Assembly: GCF_000855665.1 (NCBI RefSeq)
Contig: NZ_JXSS01000052.1
Span: forward strand, 1-48,371
Direction of reading: 5' to 3'
Source of the DNA: Lysobacter sp. A03
GTDB lineage: Bacteria > Pseudomonadota > Gammaproteobacteria > Xanthomonadales > Xanthomonadaceae
DNA length: 48,371 nt
Within the stretch, counting starts at the first letter, position 1, and each line of letters opens with the position of its first letter. The position numbers and the translations under genes are program-made. Below, piece after piece: positions 16,798 through 30,080 of this stretch. A model generated the notes under the pieces. It saw nothing but the letters and a program-made list of their open reading frames with translations. It ran no database searches and was not told where the DNA came from.

Positions 16798-17609
16798 GGA
16801 CGCACCGCCACAACAAGATAGCCGCTGCCCCAATCCGTTCGCGAAGTCATCGCCTGCAATGTCAGACAGGTGCGCAACGCCAGCCGGCCCAGAGCGGTAT
16901 TAAGAAAATGAAACAATCTCAGCGCATCCGTCCGGTCGATTCCACTGTTGGCGGATGCATTTGCTCTGGACAGGCTTTCTTTTCGCTCAGCCAGTAACCG
17001 GCGGTATATGCGCTGACCAAGCTTCTCGGTCAGGTTGGCAAGGGGAAACCCGTAGCACTCCAGATGAGTGATCGACAGTCCACAGCGCTTCATGAGCCCG
17101 ACAATGTCGTCGCGATCATAACGGCGCCAATGGCCAGCCCACTCATCTCCTTCATTCCACCGCTGCCGATGCGCGGGTACGGAAATCATCAGGCAACCGC
17201 CAGGTTGCAGCCATTCCATCCACTGTTTCACCGCAGCGCCGTCGCGCTCAATATGCTCGAGAACATCAAATGCGCAGACCATGCGCTGCGTTCCACGCCA
17301 CGATCGTTCGGGAGCTTCGACTATCCTCTGCGAGCCGCCGGTCTGGGTCGCCAGTTCCCGGGCAATATCCAGTGCAACGGGCGATGTTTCCAGACCGACC
17401 GCCCGGAAGCCCAACCGCGAGAATTCATCGAGCAGCGCCCCGGCACCGCAGCCGACCTCGATCAACCCGCCTGGTGACAGATGTTTGAACAAACGCAGTA
17501 TCCGCGCGCGACGAAGCAGATAGCGTAGCGGCGGTGCCCAGCCGAGTGACGGCGCGACGACGCCGAACAGATCTGAGCGAATTACCAACCCGGCCTCCCG
17601 GCTTGTCAC
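16794..17609 (-). CDS. SAM-dependent class I methyltransferase
   Basis: A 271-residue protein with the class I motif I, LIEVGCGAGALLDEF, at about 49-63, an acidic loop (VGLETS), VCAFDVLEHIERD as the post-II motif, and LQPGGCLMISVPAH. These match methyltransferases of the UbiG/SAM-11 type often found in surface-glycan clusters. It could methylate a sugar of the glycan made here. The start is a GTG with CGGAG about 10 bases upstream; there is no in-frame ATG nearby. It follows the GT2 gene by 33 bases. Confidence 0.85.
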   Translation of the reverse strand: MTSREAGLVIRSDLFGVVAPSLGWAPPLRYLLRRARILRLFKHLSPGGLIEVGCGAGALLDEFSRLGFRAVGLETSPVALDIARELATQTGGSQRIVEAPERSWRGTQRMVCAFDVLEHIERDGAAVKQWMEWLQPGGCLMISVPAHRQRWNEGDEWAGHWRRYDRDDIVGLMKRCGLSITHLECYGFPLANLTEKLGQRIYRRLLAERKESLSRANASANSGIDRTDALRLFHFLNTALGRLALRTCLTLQAMTSRTDWGSGYLVVAVRP

Positions 17610-17642
17610 CGGGGTGGCTCCGCCGTCCAGACCGGAGATGAC

Positions 17643-18497
17643 TCACTCATCCCGGCGATAGGTCAGCGCAGTAATCTGCTCGGAGATCAATCCAATCAGA
17701 AACACGATTACAGCTGCGCTCCACATGAGTGTGCTCATGTTGGTCAGGCGTCCAGCCGTCACATAGGTATGAAGATAATTGATGCACCCGAGCAGGAAAA
17801 ACGCTGCACTTGCGGGAGCAAACAGCTTGACCGGTGAATACAGAGTGGCAATCTTGAAGATGATCAGCAGGAAACGAACTCCATCTTTCAGCGGTCGAAT
17901 GTGGCTGGCAGTGCCAACACGCTTTGCGACCGTGACAGGCACATACGCCACCGCGTAGGCGCTACGAAAAAACGCCATGGTACTGGTCGTCGGGTAGCTG
18001 AAGCCGTTGGGCAGCAGGTGCAGGAACTCGCGGAACTTGTCGGCCCGCACAGCGCGGAAGCCGGACGTGAGATCCAGCACGGCGTGGCCGGTCATCATGC
18101 TGGCAAGTTTGTTGTAGAACGTGTTGGCCAGCCCGCGATGGAAATTCGCCTGACCTGCACCATCCCGTGCGCCAACCACCATGTCGAAGCCCTCAGCGAG
18201 TTTTTCCAGCAACCGTGCGATGTGTACCGGATCATGCTGCCCGTCGGCGTCCATAAAGACGATCACTTCACCAGATGCTTCACGCGTTCCACGCTTGATC
18301 GCAGCGCCATTGCCCATCGAGTACGGGGACGACACGACCCGCGCGTAGTGGATAGCAGCGACGGCAGCCGTCTCATCCGTGGAGCCGTCGTCGACCACGA
18401 TCACTTCGGCGTCCGGATACAACGCCCGCAACGCTGGCAGGGTCGTATTCAAACCGACGGCTTCGTTCTTCGCGGGCATCACCACTGAAATTCGCAT
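17643..18497 (-). CDS. GT2 glycosyltransferase, polyprenyl-phosphate sugar synthase-like
   Basis: A 284-residue family 2 glycosyltransferase. RISVVMPAKNEAVGL opens the Rossmann fold, DDGSTDE and MDADGQHDP bind the nucleotide and metal, and two or three hydrophobic segments at the C-terminus anchor it in the membrane. This layout fits GtrB/DPM-type enzymes that make polyprenyl-phosphate sugars, the donors that GT-C enzymes such as the one at 12630-14549 use. It is the first gene of a leftward cassette, divergent from pilB with 119 bases between the starts. Confidence 0.85.
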   Translation of the reverse strand: MRISVVMPAKNEAVGLNTTLPALRALYPDAEVIVVDDGSTDETAAVAAIHYARVVSSPYSMGNGAAIKRGTREASGEVIVFMDADGQHDPVHIARLLEKLAEGFDMVVGARDGAGQANFHRGLANTFYNKLASMMTGHAVLDLTSGFRAVRADKFREFLHLLPNGFSYPTTSTMAFFRSAYAVAYVPVTVAKRVGTASHIRPLKDGVRFLLIIFKIATLYSPVKLFAPASAAFFLLGCINYLHTYVTAGRLTNMSTLMWSAAVIVFLIGLISEQITALTYRRDE

Positions 18498-18616
18498 CTA
18501 TCTCCCCTTTGCCAATAGGTTAGGCCACCGTGAACGTCAGGAACAGCGACACGTGTTGAGCAATCCGCCAACACCGTTTGCAGTAAAGTTGTACGCAAGG
18601 ATAAGAAGGGGACCCC

Positions 18617-20347
<1,731 letters not shown>

Positions 20348-20544
20348 TCAGGCGTCTGTGACCGGCGTTGCTATCGCGACGCACCGGGTCAGGATATGCT
20401 GGCGCACGGCATGTCCCGTGGGTTGTTGCGGGCACGTGTTGGTGATCCGTAGCCCGGGGATGGTGGCGGATCGTCCGGGGATGGCGGGCCGAGGCCGGCG
20501 CGCCGCGCTGCAGTAATCAAGAAGTGACACTGGGGAAACACGCT

Positions 20545-21804
20545 ATGTCTGTCAGCCGCACTGCCGCCAAGAAACCCGTCGTGGCTCCGCGCCGCGCCGA
20601 AGCGACGCCGATGTTCGTGTGGGAAGGCACCGACAAGCGCGGCGTCACCATGAAGGGCGAGCAGGCCGCGAAGAACGCCAACTTCGTGCGCGCCGAACTG
20701 CGCCGGATGGGGATTACGCCCAAGGTCGTCAAGGTCAAACCCAAGCCGCTGTTCAGTGCTGGCAAACGGGTAACGCCACAAGACATCGCTATTTTTGCCC
20801 GCCAGGTGGCGACGATGATGAAAGCCGGCGTGCCGATCGTCGGCGCGCTGGAAATCATCGCCAGTGGCAACAAAAATCCCAAGATGCAGGCCCTGGTCAA
20901 CTCGATCCGTTCGGAGGTCGAGAGCGGCTCGTCCCTTAGCGAGGCACTGGGCAAGCACCCGGTCGAATTCGACCTTCTGTTCCGCAACCTGGTGGCTGCC
21001 GGTGAGTCGGCCGGTGTGCTGGAAACCGTGCTCGACACCGTGGCGACCTACAAGGAGAACACTGAGGCGCTGAAGGGCAAGATCAAGAAGGCGATGTTCT
21101 ACCCGGCCGCGGTCGTCGCTGTCGCGTTGCTCGTCAGCGCGATCCTGCTGGTGTTCGTAGTGCCGATGTTCGAGGACGTGTTTGCGGGATTCGGCGCGGA
21201 ATTGCCAGCGTTCACGATGCTGATCATCAAGCTGAGCCGGTTCATGGTGAAGTGGTGGTGGCTGCTGCTGCTGGCCTCCATTGCCGCAGTAGCGGCTTTC
21301 ATCATGATCAAGAATCGCTCGGTCGCGTTCCAGTTTTTCCTCGACCGGATGGTGCTGAAGGTTCCGGTGGTCGGCCAGATCATCCACAACTCGGCCATTG
21401 CGCGTTTCGCGCGCACGCTGGCAGTCACCTTCAAGGCCGGCGTACCTCTGGTCGAAGGCTTGGATACGGTGGGGGGCGCCACCGGCAACATCGTCTACGA
21501 GAAGGCCGTGCACCGAATCCGCGACGACGTCGCAGTAGGTTATTCGGTCAACGTTGCCATGAAACAGGTCAACCTGTTCCCGCACATGGTGGTGCAGATG
21601 GTAAGCATTGGTGAGGAGGCCGGTGCACTGGACTCCATGCTGTTCAAGGTTGCCGAGTTCTACGAGCAGGAGGTCGACAACGCGGTTGACGCGCTGTCCA
21701 GCCTGCTGGAGCCGATGATCATGGTGTTCCTGGGCGTGGTGGTGGGGGGCATGGTGATCGCCATGTACCTGCCGATCTTCAAGCTCGCCTCAGTGGTGGG
21801 TTGA
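20545..21804 (+). CDS. pilC: type IV pilus inner-membrane platform protein
   Basis: A 419-residue protein with two repeated T2SSF domains. IAIFARQVATMMKAGVPIV opens the first, SAIARFARTLAVTFKAGVPL the second, and each ends in hydrophobic helices (VAVALLVSAILLVFVVPMF; a final VFLGVVVGGMVIAMYLPIF). It anchors PilB at the membrane and guides pilin assembly. The ATG at 20545 has GGGGAAA upstream; a GTG at 20524 would add seven residues. The 197 bases after pilB contain no gene. Confidence 0.95.
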   Translation: MSVSRTAAKKPVVAPRRAEATPMFVWEGTDKRGVTMKGEQAAKNANFVRAELRRMGITPKVVKVKPKPLFSAGKRVTPQDIAIFARQVATMMKAGVPIVGALEIIASGNKNPKMQALVNSIRSEVESGSSLSEALGKHPVEFDLLFRNLVAAGESAGVLETVLDTVATYKENTEALKGKIKKAMFYPAAVVAVALLVSAILLVFVVPMFEDVFAGFGAELPAFTMLIIKLSRFMVKWWWLLLLASIAAVAAFIMIKNRSVAFQFFLDRMVLKVPVVGQIIHNSAIARFARTLAVTFKAGVPLVEGLDTVGGATGNIVYEKAVHRIRDDVAVGYSVNVAMKQVNLFPHMVVQMVSIGEEAGALDSMLFKVAEFYEQEVDNAVDALSSLLEPMIMVFLGVVVGGMVIAMYLPIFKLASVVG

Positions 21805-21832
21805 GGCAAAACAGCGCATGGCGAGCACCTGA

Positions 21833-22696
21833 ATGGCATTCCTCGATCAGAACCCCGAAATCGGCTACCCGCTGGTCGCCGGTTTCGGCCTGCTGCTGGG
21901 CAGTTTCATCAATGTGGTGATCCTGCGCATGCCGCGCCGGATGGAATGGCAGTGGCAGCGCGACAGCCGCGAGATCCTCGGCGAGCCGGAAGCCTACGAT
22001 CCGCCGCCGCCCGGCATCGTGGTGGAACGCTCGCACTGTCCGCACTGCAAGCACCAGCTGTCCTGGTACGAGAACATCCCGGTGTTCAGCTGGCTGGCCC
22101 TGCGCGGGCGCTGCCGCAGTTGCAAGGCGAAAATCTCGGCCCAGTACCCGCTGGTGGAACTGTTGACCGCGGTGCTGATGGTGGCCTGCGTGGCCCGCTT
22201 CGGCTTCGGCTGGCAGGGCTTCGGCGCGATGGTGTTCACCTGCTTCCTGATCGCGCTGTCCGGCATCGACCTGCGGACCCAATTGCTGCCCGACCAGTTG
22301 ACCCTGCCGCTGATGTGGCTGGGGTTGATCGCTGCCGTGGACAACCTCTACATCGCCGCCAAACCGGCGGTGATCGGCGCGGTGGTCGGCTACCTGAGCC
22401 TGTGGGTGGTGTGGTGGCTGTTCAAGCAGATCACCGGCAAGGAAGGCATGGGCCACGGCGACTTCAAGCTGCTGGCCGCGATTGGTGCGTGGACCGGCCT
22501 GGCGGGCATCCTGCCAACGGTGCTGCTGTCCTCGCTGGTGGGCGCCATCATCGGCTCGATCTGGCTGGCCGCTAAAGGTCGCGACAAGGCCACGCCGATC
22601 CCATTCGGGCCGTATCTCGCCGTCGCGGGCTGGATCATCTTCTTCTGGGGCGAGCAGTTGATCGGCGGCTACATGCGGATCTCGGGGCTGGCCTGA
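21833..22696 (+). CDS. pilD: prepilin leader peptidase / N-methyltransferase
   Basis: A 287-residue aspartyl membrane protease that cuts the Gly-Phe bond of prepilins and methylates the new Phe. The cytoplasmic methyltransferase domain has the tetracysteine pattern (CPHC, then CRSC). The catalytic aspartates are in SGIDLRTQLLPD and GHGDFKLLAA. At least six hydrophobic segments are present. It follows pilC by 28 bases and would process both pilins and any type II pseudopilins. Confidence 0.96.
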   Translation: MAFLDQNPEIGYPLVAGFGLLLGSFINVVILRMPRRMEWQWQRDSREILGEPEAYDPPPPGIVVERSHCPHCKHQLSWYENIPVFSWLALRGRCRSCKAKISAQYPLVELLTAVLMVACVARFGFGWQGFGAMVFTCFLIALSGIDLRTQLLPDQLTLPLMWLGLIAAVDNLYIAAKPAVIGAVVGYLSLWVVWWLFKQITGKEGMGHGDFKLLAAIGAWTGLAGILPTVLLSSLVGAIIGSIWLAAKGRDKATPIPFGPYLAVAGWIIFFWGEQLIGGYMRISGLA

Positions 22697-22778
22697 CGCC
22701 GCTCGGCGCGGACGGCGTGACTCATTGCCCGCTCGCGTCGCGACTCATGAAATCCCGCGCCATGACATCCTGCCCCGC

Positions 22779-23390
22779 ATGAGCAACTACGTCATCGGAG
22801 TCACCGGCGGCGTCGCCGCGGGAAAGAGCGAGGTCACACGGCGCTTCGAGGCGCTGGGCGTGGTGGTCGCCGATGCCGACGTCGCCGCGCGCGAGGCGGT
22901 TGCCCGCGGCTCGGACGGACTGGCCGAGCTGGTCGACGCATTCGGACCCGGAATCCTCACCGCCGACGGTGACCTGGACCGCGCCGCAATGCGCGAGCGG
23001 GTCTTCACCGACACCGATGAGCGCAAGCGTCTGGAAGCCATCGTGCACCCGCGCATCCGCACCAAGGTGCGCGCGATGTGCGAGCAGGCGCCCGGTATCT
23101 ACGCCATTGCGGCAGTCCCGCTGCTGGCCGAGGGCGGCGGACGCACGGCCTATCCGTGGCTGGGGCGCATTCTGGTGGTCGATGTCCCGGTGGCGGTGCA
23201 GCACGCCCGCCTGATGCGCCGCGACGGCGTGGACGCCGCGTTGGCCGATGCCATGATCGCCGCCCAAGCCACCCGCGCGCAGCGGTTGGCTATTGCAGAC
23301 GACATCATCGTCAACGACGGTGGTTTGGAGTCGCTGGATGCGCACATCGCGGCGCTGGACCGGAGCTACCGGGCACTCGCAGGTGGATGA
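22779..23390 (+). CDS. coaE: dephospho-CoA kinase
   Basis: A 203-residue enzyme for the last step of coenzyme A synthesis, phosphorylating dephospho-CoA. The P-loop GVAAGKSEV lies near the N-terminus, followed by the conserved DADVAAREAV and IVHPRIR. The lid and C-terminal helices are of normal length. The start MSNYVIGVTGG at 22779 is chosen over an in-frame upstream ATG because it puts the P-loop at the usual distance. pilD-coaE adjacency is common in gammaproteobacteria. Confidence 0.93.
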   Translation: MSNYVIGVTGGVAAGKSEVTRRFEALGVVVADADVAAREAVARGSDGLAELVDAFGPGILTADGDLDRAAMRERVFTDTDERKRLEAIVHPRIRTKVRAMCEQAPGIYAIAAVPLLAEGGGRTAYPWLGRILVVDVPVAVQHARLMRRDGVDAALADAMIAAQATRAQRLAIADDIIVNDGGLESLDAHIAALDRSYRALAGG

Positions 23391-23408
23391 CGCGGCTTCC
23401 GCAGTGCG

Positions 23409-24401
23409 TCAGTCGGCCCAAAGACCGCGTATCGCCGCAATCCCCTGCGCACCGTGCAGGCGCGCTTGGTCCATGTGCTGGATGCCCAGACCGCCAATCG
23501 CGTAGATCGGCATGGACACGTGCTCGCGCATCGCCGCGAACGCCTCCCAGCCAATACCGTTCCTGCCGGGGTGCGTAGCGGTGGGAAGCACGTTGCCGAG
23601 CACCACGAAGGTGCAACCCAGCCGCTCAGCCGCGCGAAGGTCGTCCACCGTGTGGCACGAGGCCGCCAGGGCTAGGCCGGGATCGACCGGTCGGTCCCTG
23701 TGGGCGCTGAGTTGATCCGAGCGCAGGTGCACACCCGCGCCCAGCCGCGCGGCCAACTCCAGATCGCCATTGACCAGAACTTCGGCTGAAACGCGCTGGC
23801 ACAGCTCGACGGCCGACGCGGCAAGGCGTGCCCAGCGCCGCGGATCCGCACTCGGCGCCCGCAACTGGACCCGACTGATACCAGTAGCCAGCGTGCGCTC
23901 CAGCGCGTCCAGCCAGGCCTGTTCGCCGGCCTCAAGCTCCGCACCGCTCATTCCGGCCGTGAGCTGACCCACATCGGGCGTCACCAGATACCGGTCTGGC
24001 TGCTGCAAGGCGGCGACCACCGGCCGGTCGGCGGGCGGCATCCGGTAGCGCGCGAGCTTGCGAGGCGGCACCCACAGCAACGCCTGCCCTTCCCGCCCGC
24101 GCGGGTTGCCCTGCCATCGGGTCACGTGGCGCACGTCGAGGGTCAGGCGTTTGTCCGGGTAAAGCTGGGGCACGGTGATGACCGCCTCGCCGACCTCGGC
24201 CTGGATGCCCAGCTCCTCGTCCAGCTCCCGCACCAGCGCGTGCTCTGGGCTCTCGCCGGGGTCGATCTTGCCGCCGGGAAACTCCCACAGGCCACCCAGG
24301 TCGCTGGCGCCGGTGCGCTGGGCCAGCAGGATGCGGCCGCGCGCATCGCATATCACTCCGGCAACCACGCGCACGAAGCGCGTTGGCGGTGTTTCGGTCA
24401 T
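23409..24401 (-). CDS. Nudix (MutT-like) hydrolase fused to ThiE-like domain
   Basis: A 330-residue fusion. Residues 1-130 are a Nudix hydrolase with a complete Nudix box (GGKIDPGES...REL DEELGI pattern at about 43-66), like the 8-oxo-dGTP cleanser MutT. Residues about 160-330 are a TIM-barrel like thiamine phosphate synthase/TenI: TLATGISRVQLRAP, GVHLRSDQLS, FVVLGNVLPTATHPG and IYAIGGLG. The second domain is likely TenI-like rather than true ThiE because the metal-binding and pyrophosphate residues are only partly visible. Such fusions are known in gammaproteobacteria; the link between the halves is unclear. It converges on coaE with 18 bases between. Confidence 0.88.
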   Translation of the reverse strand: MTETPPTRFVRVVAGVICDARGRILLAQRTGASDLGGLWEFPGGKIDPGESPEHALVRELDEELGIQAEVGEAVITVPQLYPDKRLTLDVRHVTRWQGNPRGREGQALLWVPPRKLARYRMPPADRPVVAALQQPDRYLVTPDVGQLTAGMSGAELEAGEQAWLDALERTLATGISRVQLRAPSADPRRWARLAASAVELCQRVSAEVLVNGDLELAARLGAGVHLRSDQLSAHRDRPVDPGLALAASCHTVDDLRAAERLGCTFVVLGNVLPTATHPGRNGIGWEAFAAMREHVSMPIYAIGGLGIQHMDQARLHGAQGIAAIRGLWAD

Positions 24402-24431
24402 CTTCGATGCACCGCCGGGACGTTCATCGTG

Positions 24432-24452
24432 GCGGATGCAGGTTGCATCCGC
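24432..24452 (-). terminator. perfect 9-bp hairpin after secA
   Basis: GCGGATGCA-GGT-TGCATCCGC lies between secA and the Nudix-ThiE gene, about 25 bases beyond the secA stop. There is no T-run on the minus strand, so it may be a Rho-independent-like or an RNA-protecting structure. Confidence 0.4.
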
Positions 24453-24476
24453 GACGTGCTGCGCCTGGGGCTCGGC

Positions 24477-27221
<2,745 letters not shown>

Positions 27222-27252
27222 GGATGGTTCCAGTCGGATTTCATGACGGCGG

Positions 27253-27281
27253 AAACAAAAACAGGGCGCGGGGCACCCTGT
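27253..27281 (-). terminator. terminator-like hairpin in the secA leader
   Basis: On the minus strand ACAGGGTGC-CCC-GCGCCCTGT (27281-27261) pairs over nine positions, one of them a G-U, and is followed at once by TTTTGTTT (27260-27253). It lies only 32 bases before the secA ATG, too close for a second promoter downstream, so it must be crossed by any secA transcript. Confidence 0.75.
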
Positions 27282-27295
27282 CTTGGTAAACGCCT

Positions 27296-27301
27296 ATTCT
27301 A
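27296..27301 (-). promoter_or_regulatory. possible secA promoter -10 box
   Basis: TAGAAT on the minus strand, with TTGATA 21 bases further upstream (spacing longer than ideal). It would start transcription near 27289, immediately before the hairpin at 27253-27281. Support is limited to the box itself. Confidence 0.35.
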
Positions 27302-27380
27302 GCGTGGGGGCGGGCGGGCGCCTATCAAGCCCGCCGGTATTGCCACCCACCCGCGCAAACTCCCTCTGCGCGCGACTGGA

Positions 27381-28289
27381 TCAGCCGTGCAGCGGCGACT
27401 GCTGGTTGAGGAATTTCTTCGGATTGACGGCCTGGCCGTCCTGCCACACCTCGAAGTGCACGTGGGCACCGGTGGATCGACCGCTGGAGCCGGCCTTGGC
27501 GACTTCCTCGCCCGCGCGCACCAGGCCGCCAACCTTCAGGCTCAGCCGCGAGTTGTGCGCGTAACGGGTGACGTAGCCGTTGCCGTGGTCGATCTCGATG
27601 GTGTTGCCGTAGCCACTGCGCACGCCGGAGAAGCTGATCACGCCGTCGGCCACTGCCATTACCGGATCGCCGACCTTGGCCTTGAAGTCGATGCCCTTGT
27701 GGAAGGCGCGACCGCCGCGGAACGGGTCGGCGCGGTGGCCGAAATTGGAGGTGATGTAGCTCTCGATCGGCTCGCGCGAGGGCACAGCGTTCATGTCCAG
27801 CTGGCGGTTGAACAGCAGCGATTCGAGCACCGAGAGCTGCTCGCCGGAAGCGCGGAACTGCTCGCCGAGTTCCGACAGGCCCTGGTCGAGCTCGCCCTTT
27901 GGCATGTCCTCCACCGGGCCGACACCGCCCACGCCGACGGGTTCGTTGAAGTCGAACTCCCCGTCCTGCAGCTGGCCGATGCGGGTCAGGCGCTTGCCGA
28001 GGGCGTTGAGCCGGTTGGCTTCGGCCTGCAGTTCACCCAGGCGTGCCGCGAGGGCATTGATTTCGCGCTGCGCGTCGGCCTGGGCCGAGTCGATCTGTAC
28101 CTGCTGCTGGGCGACCTGGTCGCGCAAACCGTGGTTGGCCGCGTAGCCTGTACCCAGGCCAAGCATCAGTCCGCCACCCAGAAGTACCGCGCCGGCGCCC
28201 AGTGGGCGCTGCATGGCGGCCTGAAGCGCGCGGTGGGCGAGTGAGGCCCAGGTACCACGCGATTTATTTAGGATGTCTTGATAGGTCAT
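27381..28289 (-). CDS. membrane-anchored M23 metallopeptidase
   Basis: A 302-residue protein with one N-terminal membrane segment (LGAGAVLLGGGLMLGLGTGYA, about 29-49), a coiled-coil region (QQQVQIDSAQADAQREI...), and a C-terminal LytM domain with the full zinc site: SNFGHRADPF, FHKGIDF, RYAHNSRL and HVHFEV. It probably cuts peptidoglycan cross-links in the periplasm or activates amidases at division. The start at 28289 lies 7 bases from the divergent dciA start. It precedes secA; this pair is usual in the Xanthomonadaceae. Confidence 0.9.
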   Translation of the reverse strand: MTYQDILNKSRGTWASLAHRALQAAMQRPLGAGAVLLGGGLMLGLGTGYAANHGLRDQVAQQQVQIDSAQADAQREINALAARLGELQAEANRLNALGKRLTRIGQLQDGEFDFNEPVGVGGVGPVEDMPKGELDQGLSELGEQFRASGEQLSVLESLLFNRQLDMNAVPSREPIESYITSNFGHRADPFRGGRAFHKGIDFKAKVGDPVMAVADGVISFSGVRSGYGNTIEIDHGNGYVTRYAHNSRLSLKVGGLVRAGEEVAKAGSSGRSTGAHVHFEVWQDGQAVNPKKFLNQQSPLHG

Positions 28290-28296
28290 AAGTCCG

Positions 28297-28755
28297 ATGT
28301 CTGAATTCCAACCCAAACCGGCGAAGTCATCGCGCCTCCCTTCGACTCCGACCGCGGCGCTGGATGCGCTGCTGGCGGTGCCTGCGGGTAACACGATCCG
28401 CCGCGCCCTGTGGCTCGACGAACTGGACCGCCGGTTAAGGCCACTCCTGCCGTTCCCGCTGTCCGCGCATGCGCGGCTGGCGAATCACGAGCACGGCAGG
28501 CTCGTTTATCTGGTGGATTCCCCGGTGTGGCGGGCCAAACTTCGCCTGCTCGCTCCGGAACTGGTGTCAGGTGCCCGTTCCATGGGTCTGGACGCGGCGG
28601 AGCTCGTCATCAAGACAAGTCTTCCTTCGCGCGCACCGGCCCCTCCGGCACCCGCGAAAACCGTGACCATGTCCGCAGCCGCGAAAAAATCGCTCGAGGC
28701 TGCGCTGGCGTCCCTCAAACCCACCGACCCCGATGGGACGGATGACGCCGGATGA
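28297..28755 (+). CDS. dciA: DciA-like (DUF721) replication protein
   Basis: A 152-residue protein with the DUF721 core: IRRALWLDELDRRLRPLLPF, HEHGRLVYLVDSPVWRAKLRL and LLAPELV. DciA is the ancestral loader or helper of the DnaB helicase. The C-terminal third is a low-complexity Ala/Pro/Lys tail. It is commonly found between lpxC and secA in gammaproteobacteria, as here. It starts 7 bases from the divergent M23 gene, so its promoter must lie inside that gene. The identification as DciA is by family. Confidence 0.75.
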   Translation: MSEFQPKPAKSSRLPSTPTAALDALLAVPAGNTIRRALWLDELDRRLRPLLPFPLSAHARLANHEHGRLVYLVDSPVWRAKLRLLAPELVSGARSMGLDAAELVIKTSLPSRAPAPPAPAKTVTMSAAAKKSLEAALASLKPTDPDGTDDAG

Positions 28756-28946
28756 GCGCTCGAAACGCCGTGGCGCGTTAATCGCCGTGACGGTCAAGTG
28801 AACATCGACGAAGCATCCTAAAGCGCTAAAACCCCGGGTTTGTTAAAAATCCAGGGTCATCACGTGTAAAAAACGTTAATTCTGTGTGAAGCAGTCACAT
28901 TCGTGATGCATGCACGGCTGCCCGGAAACGGGCGATACAACGGCGC

Positions 28947-29864
28947 TCAGATCGTCGCCAGGCGTCCAAACGCAGTCGTGATGGCCTGTGGATCCTCGTC
29001 CTCGGTGTAGCTGACGATCTCCCAGGCCGACTGTTCGGCCAGCAGGGCGCGCACCAGCTTGTTGTTGAGCGCGTGGCCGGACTTGAAGCCTTCGTATGCG
29101 CCGATGACCGCGTGACCGGCCAGATACAGGTCGCCGATGGCGTCGAGGATCTTGTGCCGGACGAACTCGTCGGCGTAGCGCAGGCCGTCCTCGTTGAGGA
29201 CGCGGAACTCGTCGAGCACGATGGCGTTGTCCATCGACCCGCCCAGGCCGAGGTTGCGCTCGCGCATGTATTCCAGGTCGCGCATGAAACCGAAGGTCCG
29301 CGCGCGACTGACTTCCTTGATGTAGTTGATGGTCGAGAACTCGACCTCTGCACGCGACTGCGAATCGGGAATCGCCGGGTGCTTGAACACCACGGTGAAA
29401 CCGACCCGGAAGCCGTCGTGCGGCTCGAAGCGGGCGAACTTGTCGCCATCACGCACCTCGACCGGGTGCAGGATGCGGATGAATCGCTTGGCAGCGTCCT
29501 GCTCGACGATACCTGCAGACTGCAGCAGGAACACGAAGGGGCCGGCCGACCCGTCCATGATCGGCACTTCCGCCGCGGACAGGTCGATGTAGGCGTTGTC
29601 GATGCCCAGTCCCGCCAGCGCGGACATCAGGTGCTCGACCGTCTGCACGTTGGCAGGGCCCAGGCTGAGGCCGGTGCACAAGGTGGTCTCGGTGACCAGG
29701 TCGGCGCGCGCCGGGATGTCGACCACCGGATCCAGGTCGATACGACGGAAAACGATGCCTGCGTCAATTGGCGCCGGACGCATGGTGAGGAAGACCTTTT
29801 CGCCGCTGTGCAGCCCCACGCCGGTGGCGCGGATCACGTTCTTGAGGGTGCGCTGACGCAGCAT
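28947..29864 (-). CDS. lpxC: UDP-3-O-acyl-N-acetylglucosamine deacetylase
   Basis: A 305-residue zinc deacetylase, the committed step of lipid A synthesis. The zinc ligands are His78 in [13 protein letters not shown], and the H-x3-D pair in [16 protein letters not shown]. The general acid His is in [13 protein letters not shown]. The N-terminal [20 protein letters not shown] is diagnostic. It closes the dcw cluster downstream of ftsZ after a 251-base gap with hairpins. Confidence 0.97.
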   Translation of the reverse strand: MLRQRTLKNVIRATGVGLHSGEKVFLTMRPAPIDAGIVFRRIDLDPVVDIPARADLVTETTLCTGLSLGPANVQTVEHLMSALAGLGIDNAYIDLSAAEVPIMDGSAGPFVFLLQSAGIVEQDAAKRFIRILHPVEVRDGDKFARFEPHDGFRVGFTVVFKHPAIPDSQSRAEVEFSTINYIKEVSRARTFGFMRDLEYMRERNLGLGGSMDNAIVLDEFRVLNEDGLRYADEFVRHKILDAIGDLYLAGHAVIGAYEGFKSGHALNNKLVRALLAEQSAWEIVSYTEDEDPQAITTAFGRLATI

Positions 29865-29973
29865 GGGAATAGGTGTGCCTGAAGAGGGAAAAACCGGGTA
29901 ACGGTACCACGCAGCCTATTGGAGGCAGATCAATTGGCCCTGAACAATGTCCCCGCCGGTGTGGGCGGAAAAT

Positions 29974-30037
29974 GACCGGTCGCCGCGCCTGATGGCGGAC
30001 GACCGGCCCAAATGCTCCGCGAGGACACCCGCGGAGC
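29974..30037 (-). terminator. two hairpins between ftsZ and lpxC
   Basis: GCTCCGCG-(8)-CGCGGAGC at 30014-30037 is a perfect 8-bp stem followed on the minus strand by ATTT. CGACCGG/CCGGTCG at 29974-30008 gives a second stem. They probably end or attenuate the ftsZ transcript before lpxC. Confidence 0.5.
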
Positions 30038-30080
30038 CAAGACGAACCGGACTACGGCATTACAGCTCTACTACGAAGGC

